Positions 57,346-64,000 of a stretch of DNA of 64,000 nt are shown piece by piece. The position numbers and the translations under genes were made by a program. The first letter of the stretch is position 1, and each line of letters starts with the position of its first letter. The notes under the pieces are model-generated. The model saw only the letters and a program-made list of their open reading frames with translations. It had not been told where the DNA came from and made no database searches. Origin of the DNA: Melieria omissa (Eukaryota > Arthropoda > Insecta > Diptera > Ulidiidae); assembly GCA_963971225.1 (NCBI GenBank), contig OZ020269.1, positions 36,415,264 through 36,479,263 on the forward strand, read 5' to 3'.

Positions 57346-58627
57346 ACAGTGTGTCCCATGGAAAACGGAACTTTTTCAAAACATATATTTTTGCACATCT
57401 AAATTGCGCTCAAAGTGAGTGTGCTTGTGGCATCGGTCGAAAAACGAACAAAGGCGCCTGCTACACGTTCGCGATATTTATTGAACGTTTAGCATGCAAT
57501 ATTGATGGATTGTGATCCATATCGCAAAATATTTAAATATTTTGAAATCTGGATCGCTGATCACAAAACTGTCAATAAATATTGAACGTGTAGCATATTT
57601 TATGATATCAATAAGCGGTTCGGCAGTACGTGCTGAAATTAAAATTAAAAAAAACAAATAAGAAATAAAGCATGTGTGCTGCCCGTAGAATCGGAGTTTA
57701 CGACAGAAAAAAATTTTGAAAGAATTCATTTTCAAGTTGGAAGAATTGCTACATCTTTTAAACGACGAACCACTCAGAGTAACAATTATGTGAATACTGA
57801 CGCGATAAATATTGAACATGTAGCATTCGCGCACGATCTATCAATCCATCAATATGGATCGGGATCCAAAGAGCAGGCGCCAAAGAGCAAATATTAAGTT
57901 CTGTTTTAAACTCGGTAAATCCTTTACTGAGACGCATAATTTGCTAAAACAAGTTTATGGCGATAATTGTCTATCCCCTACCAGAGTGTATGAGTGGTAT
58001 AAACGGTTCCAGGAAGGTCGTGAAGCCATTAAGGACGAAGAACATCCAGGTCCTTCGAATACCGTGGTTCGAAGTCAAAAGTGAAGACAATGTTGATTTG
58101 TTTCTACGATTCGGAGGGTATTATTCATCGTGAATTCGTTCCACCTGGTCAAACGATTACTGCTGTGTTTTATCTTGGTGTTATGAAGCGTTTGCTCAGC
58201 CGTATTCGTCGTGTGCGGCCACAATACCGTGAAAAAGGGAGCTGGCATTTGTTGCATGATAATGCCCCGTCTCATCGATCGAACTTGATCACGGATTTTT
58301 TGATCAAAACTTCCATTTTAACCATCAACCATTCACCGTACTCGCCGGATTTGGCTCCGTGCGACTTTTACTTGTTCTCCAAATTGCGCTTGCCTATGAA
58401 AGGAAAACGTTATGCCGACGTAGAGGCCATCCAAAAGCGACGACCGACATACTAAAGTCGATTGATAAAAATGATCTCAAAAACTCATTCGATATGTTAA
58501 TTGATCGTGCAAAACGTTGTATTGATGCGGAAGGAGACAATTTTGAATAAAATAAATGAGATTTGCCGGAATATTGAGTTTTTGTTTTTATTTTGAAAAA
58601 GTTCCGTTTTCCATGGGACACACTGTG
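57346..58627 (+). mobile_element. mariner element, internally deleted, nested
   Basis: Inverted ends ACAGTGTGTCCCATGGAAAA, then CGGAACTTTTTCAAAA, about 35 bp, at 57346 and with complement ending about 58626. TA at both flanks. The transposase reading starts about 500 bases in. The long leader holds a palindromic cassette at about 57450-57885. Confidence 0.88.
57854..58550 (+). pseudogene. mariner transposase with central deletion
   Basis: From ATG at 57854 the N-terminal DNA-binding part reads RANIKFCFKLGKSFTETH and VYEWYKRFQEGR. It stops short near residue 72 and jumps near 58075 to KTMLICFYDSEGI of the catalytic core, with a frame change. About 100 residues including the first catalytic Asp are missing. 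The second and third Asp are present in HDNAPSHRS and LAPCDFYLF, spaced D34D as in mariner. A further one-base loss near 58435 separates the last 38 codons, which end at a TAA at 58548. Confidence 0.88.
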
Positions 58628-59280
58628 TATGTAAAAGCGGGAGCAATATTCACAAATATATAAATTTTGATAGCATGCTTTCAGGCGCTACAAGAGCCGT
58701 ACGAACAAAAACGAGAGAAGGGATTTGAATTGCGTTCGTTGTGGTAAATTTTTTGCCAAGACAATTACTTTTCACTAAATTTTTCGCAAAAATACATATT
58801 GTCTGTCATAATCAAAGTCAAAACTTTTATTATTTGCCAATAATAAATGCTGAAAAAGAAAATAAAAAACGTGGAATTTTTCATCAACCCTCTTGACATT
58901 AAAAATTCAGACAGCTCTGATATCAAACAGCCGACAACTTTCACAAATGAAATAAACATTGACAAATGATAAATAAATTGATAAAAAAAATAAATAAATT
59001 GATATATTTTCACAAATATGAAAACGCAGACATTCCTAGATTGTTGAGAAGGAAAGCGGAGTGGTTTCATGTACTAGATAGGCTACAAGAAATCACACAT
59101 ACGTATGCAAGGAGATGGCGCCGATGGGTATAGCTGGGGCTGCCCAGAAACAAATGCATAATTTGATTTGTCCAAAACAAAACAAGCTGTTGAAGTTAAC
59201 TCAGTTTCAGTGGAAACGCTTGACAGTTGTCAAACTTAACAGAGCCCTAAAATGCATTTAAGCGCTCGGTGGAAATAGGC

Positions 59281-60452
59281 TATCAATTTACCAGCTCTAT
59301 TATTGAGTCATGACATAAACAAATTGAACTATGAAATTTTTCATAACTCAGCCCATTTCTATGGTATGATAAACAAATGCAAAACGTAAAAAAACGGCAT
59401 TTCAGGATGTTAATAAAAGCATTTCATTAGATCCTATATGCAAACAAATTTTAACAATCTAAACTGTTAAAAAAGTAAGAATTCTAACTGAAATATGATA
59501 AAAATGAGTAAGATTATAGAAGAAATAAGAAATTTTAGGAAGGAATTTTAGGTAGAAATATACAATTTTTTTTTAATTGTGGTCATTATTGATATTTATG
59601 TTTATTCATTCATACTATTTATGTTTATTCATGCTAATCAACACATTTATACTATACTATACTTATTTTAATTTACTACATGGTTCCTTGGCAAATGTGC
59701 TGTTAGAAAAATATGAGCATTCAATTTAAATATCTTAGTCTTAAATTTGTTACAATGTAATATAATAAAATTGTTTGTACTATGTAGTAGAGTGCTAATC
59801 AGCAAGATTCAAATGTTAGAGGTGTCCAAAAGAGCTTGTGCTCTGGCCATTTAAAAATAATGGTGTCAAGTTCTTAGCGGTAAAGATCGTAGTAAGAGCA
59901 CTGGCTGCGCTCGGCCGTGTACCCGTGAAAGCTGAATCGCAAATTTCGGAACCCCACAATTTCGAGCTTAGCGTCCATAGTTATATCTGAAGCAAGCTTT
60001 CTGAACTATTGCACAGCGACTTAAGTAAAACTTATATACCTAAAACCCTCGGATATAACACCTAAAGACACACTGAATATGGCCCTTGTGATGTCAGTAT
60101 TGTATAGAGCTATATCGAATTGATTCCACTCATTTCCGTTGTGAAATGCGGCTTTTTTGAAATTAAAAATTTCTTTGTTAATAACCAACCTCTCCGAAAT
60201 TATTAAAATTTACATTCCGCTGGTCGTCAGACGGAACAAACACCGGTTCAATTGCAAAATGCACATAGTTCTTAATAAGCCTTTACAGGCGAACAAATGC
60301 TACTCTATTTTCGTCGAGTGTACTCGTCTTCGCTGAAAAATAATTAAACAGTTAAGGGGTTAAAAAACAAGGCTTTGCAATAACACGCACGGATGAGTGA
60401 ATTCTTTCGTCAATATAAAAATTATGCATATATTTACAGAAACATATACACA
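59281..60452. other. intergenic between two convergent genes
   Basis: AT-rich, no gene recognised. Confidence 0.4.
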
Positions 60453-60458
60453 TTTATT
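60453..60458 (-). terminator. candidate polyadenylation signal of the J-domain gene
   Basis: AATAAA on the minus strand, about 175 bases after the stop codon. Other AT-rich candidates lie nearby. Confidence 0.4.
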
Positions 60459-60630
60459 CAACTACAACAACAATTTCTCGCATAGAATTTAGGTGTGCCA
60501 AAAAGCTATTTACATATTGAGAATTTATGTACATAAATAACGAAAATTTAGATCTTTCTACTTTCTACTTTAATAAATCTCTAAAATGTACTTAAAGAAA
60601 TACATAGACTCGAAAGTTGTTTACCACCGT

Positions 60631-60781
60631 TCACCTGTCTTCCTTTGACATTCGGCTCACCATTCGACGCAGCTGTTCTTCGTTGCCGTACTTTTCGGCG
60701 TCGGCACGTACTCCAGCATGATAGCTACCCGCCGCGGCAGACTTTTCGTCTAGCTTTTCGCGGTTTAATGTAAAGGAATGT
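60631..60781 (-). CDS. DnaJ-60: J-domain gene exon 5, with stop
   Basis: After acceptor CCTTTAG. Charged tail with LDEKSAAAG and [16 protein letters not shown], stop TGA at 60631-60633. Confidence 0.92.
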
Positions 60782-61586
60782 CTAAAGGAGTAACAAGCTC
60801 GGATTGAAAAGATGTTGCAACATGCCTCGCGCAAACTTACTTCACAGAAGCAAATCCAAACATTGCACCGAAGATGCACAGAGCGGTTAGAGCAAAAGCG
60901 ACTTTTGAATTGGACACCCTATCCAGGCCTTTAACGCCGTAGTAAGGGCCGGGATTGGAATCAAAATTGGGCTTCACCTCCCACGGTCTGTCCACATAAA
61001 ATGAGAGGAAAAGAAAACAAGTTCGCTACAGTTCAATACGAATTAATTGCCAGCACGGGTACCTGTGCAAATCCGCAGTTTGGAAGCCATGTTCTCGGGG
61101 TTTTTCACGCACATTCATTTTCACAGAGTCCCACAGATGCTGGTCGTAATGCTTGCGCAGTTTGGGTTTGCTCAGGATTTGGTAAGCCTCAGAGATTTTT
61201 ACAAAATGTTCAGTCTGCTTGGGATCTGCGGTTGCACCTTTTACATCCGGGTGGAACTATAACAGCACAATCCACATCTTACTACATTACAGAATCGTCT
61301 AGGCATGTCCGCAGGTTCATCACCCCAAACAGAATCTACCGTCTGTTGTCTTACCTGCTTCGAAAGCTGAACGAAGGCATTGCGTATTTCCTTGTTAGTG
61401 CAATCGTTCCGCACCTTCAGGATGTCGTAATAGGTTTCACTGCGACTGCTGTGGTACCGGACCCTGTCGAGGCATTCAAAAATAGAAACAACTTACATTT
61501 CGCATCGACATTCCAGTTGCCACGCACACTTACGCCGACTGCAAAAGCCGCCATTGAGGGTGTCGACATGGAAGAGAATTTTGCAT
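60631..61586 (-). CDS. DnaJ-60: mitochondrial-type J-domain protein (DnaJ-60-like), five exons
   Basis: Join on minus: 61586-61534, 61463-61355, 61256-61063, 60987-60841, 60781-60631. All introns are GT-AG with consistent phases, giving 217 residues. J-domain proteins stimulate Hsp70. The N-terminus is Arg-rich without acidic residues before about 27, like a mitochondrial leader. The J domain starts at ETYYDILKV, with the HPD tripeptide at residues 56-58 (FHPDVKG), [16 protein letters not shown] after it, one hydrophobic segment at about 147-166, and a charged tail. The layout fits the DNAJC4-like group. I assign DnaJ-60 from domain plan and position near AANAT1, which in Drosophila is also on 60. 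That symbol is less sure than the family. Confidence 0.88.
60841..60987 (-). CDS. DnaJ-60: J-domain gene exon 4 (membrane segment)
   Basis: After acceptor GTGGACAG. Proline- and glycine-rich stretch (PWEVKPNF), then the hydrophobic segment [18 protein letters not shown]. Donor GAA|GTAAGT. Confidence 0.9.
61063..61256 (-). CDS. DnaJ-60: J-domain gene exon 3 (HPD)
   Basis: Starts with Phe-His-Pro-Asp after acceptor GTTATAG and runs through helix III and a basic linker to TADLH. Donor AG|GTACCC. Confidence 0.92.
61355..61463 (-). CDS. DnaJ-60: J-domain gene exon 2
   Basis: After acceptor CTCGACAG. Carries helices I and II of the J domain (TYYDILKV to FVQLSKQ). Donor CAG|GTAAGA. Confidence 0.9.
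61534..61586 (-). CDS. DnaJ-60: J-domain gene exon 1
   Basis: Start ATG at 61586-61584. Reading frame [12 protein letters not shown] is forced by the phase of exon 2. Two other ATGs just downstream are in frames that do not join. Donor GC|GTAAGTG. Confidence 0.7.
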
Positions 61587-63084
61587 TTCCAAATAATTTC
61601 TATCAAATTTCAAACTTTTCTGATTTAATTTCAAAATCCAAAAACATGGACGATTTGACAGTTCATAACTAAAAACTGAAACTAAACGACAAGTGCCAAA
61701 AACAGCTGTTGCTTTATCGGCTGCTGGCGCGTTGGTTTGCTTTTCTCCGTTTTGCTGAACCTGTTTGTCTTAGAGGTTTGTGTCTTAGGTAGATGGTGTT
61801 ATTCACCGTAAAAATTTTATTCACTACTGTGAACGGTTAAGCCACAAAAGGATAAGCAAAAGTAATGGTAAAATGTACTGACTGTACGATTGACCTTAGG
61901 ATGGCGTTAATGCTTATTATATGTCGTCGCTATTGAAATATGACTAAATCATACATAAAGATATATCAAGTGTGACGGGACGAGCTATATCGAAATTTTC
62001 AACGTTGTATTTCTTCCTACTCAGTAACGGGTGCCGATTCGCTTTGTACGGTTTATAAGGTGTATGCACATTGGTAAGAAGTTTGAACCGGCCTCAGGAC
62101 GACAAATTTGATATGATAGATCATACCCGTCCGACCGCTCGGTAACGCTGGGTCAGTTGTTCGTTTTCATTTGCCCCTCATCGTTTGATTCTTATATAGA
62201 ACATAAGCTAGGCCTAGATCGTGGCACATAAAAGGAACTGCTTGTTGTGGAAGATACTATTATCGTATGAATTTCATATTGAACATATATGACACATATT
62301 TCAGGCCATCTTCAAACTCACCAGAGAACCTCAGCACTCTCAGTTGTGCTAGCATCAGCGTGAGTTTTTGCAGTGCGGCAACAGAATAAAAAGCGGTTGG
62401 CATTATAAAAATTATCTTTATTGGTTCGTTATACCTGATGCACACAATAGTACACACTTAAATGTACATTAAACTTAAGTTTTGTATCTCGCGCGTCCGC
62501 TTTCGCGAAGTGCGCATCCGTACGTTATGTGTATAACATAATACGGTCATCATATGTATGTATGTATGTTAGCAGATAAGACTTATATGATAATAATAAC
62601 GTAGACGAAGAAGAACAAGATCCGTTGTAAGCTAATAAGTTGTATGCTTAACGCAGAACAACACACGCACACAATTCTATCTAAAAGTGTTTGGAGAGAA
62701 CGAATTTATTGAAATAATATCGCCGAATGTAAACAACTTGCGGTACCTCAGAATTTAGAACTAAATAATCCAAATGGAAGATCGCGTCGAACTTCCTACA
62801 GGTGCTTCCTAACGATTTGAATACATATAATTTCGAATGCAAAAGGAAAATTGGGGAAGTTACGGCAACGAAGGCTCCTCTACACTAATCACTGCTAATT
62901 TTAAGCATTCCTTCTTAACTGAAAATTTTTAAAAATGTTACAACTATCTGCAAGTAATACATGTACAAGTTGATTGGGTTAAGTTTTGAGTTTTAGACAG
63001 TCGCGATGTGCCTATCGGAAGACGGTGCGAAACAGGGGGCTTTTGGGGATTTACGCGTCCGAGCACTACAAAGGAACGTAAGGA
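61587..63084 (-). other. J-domain gene promoter and RhoGAP 3' untranslated region
   Basis: TCAGTTTTT on the minus strand near 61679-61671 is a possible initiator about 90 bases before the J-domain ATG. The right part (about 62415-63084) is probably the 3' untranslated region of the RhoGAP gene, with AATAAA on minus at 62415-62420 and 62705-62710. No other gene seen. Confidence 0.4.
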
Positions 63085-63282
63085 TCAGATGATTAAACGA
63101 TGCACATGGCTCGGGTTGATTGACTGTTGGCGTCTCACGCTGTTGGTATTATCCACGTTAACCACGTTCACCATGTGGCCGTGCTGTCGGTTGTGGCTGT
63201 CGACACCTAGGTTGTTGTTTCCGCTTCCCACGTGCAATAGAGAAGTCGTGGCTTTGACTCGGCGGTGCACCCCTCGTTTGCC
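63085..63282 (-). CDS. conu: RhoGAP C-terminal exon, with stop
   Basis: 65 codons and TGA after acceptor CAACTCAG, which has a long pyrimidine tract. Starts GKRGVHRRVK, continues with Asn-, His- and Val-rich text, ends VHRLII. Inferred from splice phase and from the open frame. No homologous domain. Confidence 0.65.
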   Translation of the reverse strand, partial: GKRGVHRRVKATTSLLHVGSGNNNLGVDSHNRQHGHMVNVVNVDNTNSVRRQQSINPSHVHRLII

Positions 63283-64000
63283 CTGAGTTGCGGGAAGAGA
63301 TTAGAGGAGGCGAAAGAGTTAGGGTGAGAGTGAATGCCATATGTTGTCGCATTGCTTGCGAACCAACCTGTCGCGCCTTGTTCGACTTGGACTCTTCAAT
63401 CAGGTTATTTGGCACTTGAAACAACGAATCGCCACGCGTTATCAGCATATTCGTCAGCCGGCAGCACTGAGCCGCCATCTTCACCTGCTCCTCGATGCTG
63501 TTCTTGTCCGTGGGGTGTATGTATCGCGGCGGGAAGAACGACGGTGCGATTATAGTTGCCACGTTGTGCATATTCATTTTATTCCACTCCTTCTGCTCGA
63601 TGACGTGGTTGAGGAAGCGCAGCAGCGACCGCAGTGTGTTGCGGTTCTCGTGCGGCAGCATCTGGCAGACAATGGCCAATGCTTTGGACTGGTCCGCGAG
63701 CGGCAAAGCATGACATTGGTAGAAGAGTTGTATGAGTTCATTGGTGAGTAGCGGTTGCGGCAGCTCACGCAGCCATCGCTTCAGCAGAGCGCTTAGGTCG
63801 TGTACACTGGCGGAGTTCAAAAGTTGGGCGAACTTCTTCGGCTTTTGGTAGAAACTCGCTTCTAGTTCATTGTAAAGTATTTCAGTCTGCGAACAATAAT
63901 AGTAGACGGTTTGTAATGTGTTTGTTCGGTTTGTAATGCATCTTCATACCTTTTGCTTGTGTCCAGCGACACGTAGTATGCCCTCCTCTCTAGCACCTCG
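63085..64000 (-). CDS. conu: RhoGAP protein of ARHGAP18/conundrum type, 3' part, cut by window edge
   Basis: Join on minus: 64000-63950 (edge), 63886-63368, 63282-63085, with introns of 63 and 85 bases, GT-AG, phase 0. 256 codons seen. RhoGAPs raise GTP hydrolysis by Rho GTPases. The Arg finger lies in EEGILRVAG. Then come ELEASFY, VHDLSALLKRWLRELPQPLL, LPHENRNTLRSLLRFLNHVI and KMNMHNVATIIAPSFF, in the order and spacing of ARHGAP18/28/40. The C-terminal exon is Asn/His-rich and unlike vertebrate relatives. The 5' part, with the start, is outside the window. The family is sure; conundrum as the ortholog is likely, not proven. Confidence 0.85.
63368..63886 (-). CDS. conu: RhoGAP main domain exon
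   Basis: 173 codons after acceptor TGTTCGCAG, from TEILYNELE to NKARQ. The donor CAG|GTTGGT is weak. Reading through it would give another 24 or more codons without similarity and no quick stop, so a retained-intron form is possible. Confidence 0.88.
63950..64000 (-). CDS. conu: RhoGAP exon with Arg finger (partial)
   Basis: 17 codons seen, ending AGHKQK before donor AAG|GTATGA. In frame with the next exon. Confidence 0.82.

Larger units (their letters stand above)
57178..59280. mobile_element. TA-flanked MITE or DNA transposon hosting a mariner
   Basis: Ends GCCTATTTCCACCG at 57178 and its complement ending at 59280, then TTAAATGCATTT on both sides. TA on both flanks (57176-57177, 59281-59282). 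Matching continues loosely to 'aactgagttaact' about 115 bases in. Without the nested mariner the host is about 820 bases, with no coding sequence. Confidence 0.8.

Noticed and set aside
61001..61672. 223-codon plus-strand frame
   Set aside because: Antisense to exons 1-3 of the J-domain gene.
63341..63751. 136-codon plus-strand frame
   Set aside because: Antisense to the RhoGAP exon.

Overview
The window is nuclear DNA of a higher dipteran, most likely a tephritid-type fruit fly. This rests on three spliced insect genes at the right end that resemble Drosophila genes, short AT-rich introns, and a dense load of insect DNA transposons (Tc1, mariner, D37E, piggyBac, Harbinger, hAT-like), a LOA/I-type non-LTR retrotransposon and tRNA-derived SINEs. 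The fly placement is strong. The family placement is inference.

From 1 to about 46.9 kb I find no intact host gene. There is an RNase H-like retroposon remnant (about 300-640), a possible Argonaute-type exon fragment (about 908-1168), a fold-back element (5.5-6.3 kb), SINEs (8.3, 14.8, 15.3 kb), TTAA-flanked piggyBac MITEs (12.3, 25.6, 29.8 kb), a broken LOA-like retrotransposon (19.3-22.6 kb, minus), a fold-back element carrying a piggyBac MITE (25.4-26.4 kb), a MITE with repeated subterminal motifs (28.1-29.0 kb), a D37E transposon (32.8-34.0 kb), a large inverted-repeat element (35.6-37.6 kb), a decayed Harbinger element (37.8-39.0 kb) and a decayed piggyBac element itself hit by a MITE, a hAT-like element and a SINE (39.9-42.4 kb). 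The sequence between them looks intergenic or intronic.

From 47.0 to 55.95 kb lies arylalkylamine/dopamine N-acetyltransferase (AANAT1, the Dat/speck gene), plus strand, four coding exons. A 5.7-kb second intron holds a piggyBac MITE, a SINE and a Tc1 element with inverted repeats near 245 bp. The gene acetylates dopamine and other arylalkylamines in amine turnover and cuticle pigmentation.

Between 56 and 60.6 kb are more MITEs, including one of about 2.1 kb with a nested, internally deleted mariner. Convergent to AANAT1 is a five-exon gene for a 217-residue J-domain protein with a mitochondrial-type leader and one membrane segment (DnaJ-60-like, 60.6-61.6 kb, minus). Next to it on the same strand is the 3' end of a RhoGAP gene of the ARHGAP18/conundrum type, which runs off the right edge. 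The three genes act in unrelated processes (amine acetylation, mitochondrial chaperoning, Rho signalling) and are simply neighbours.
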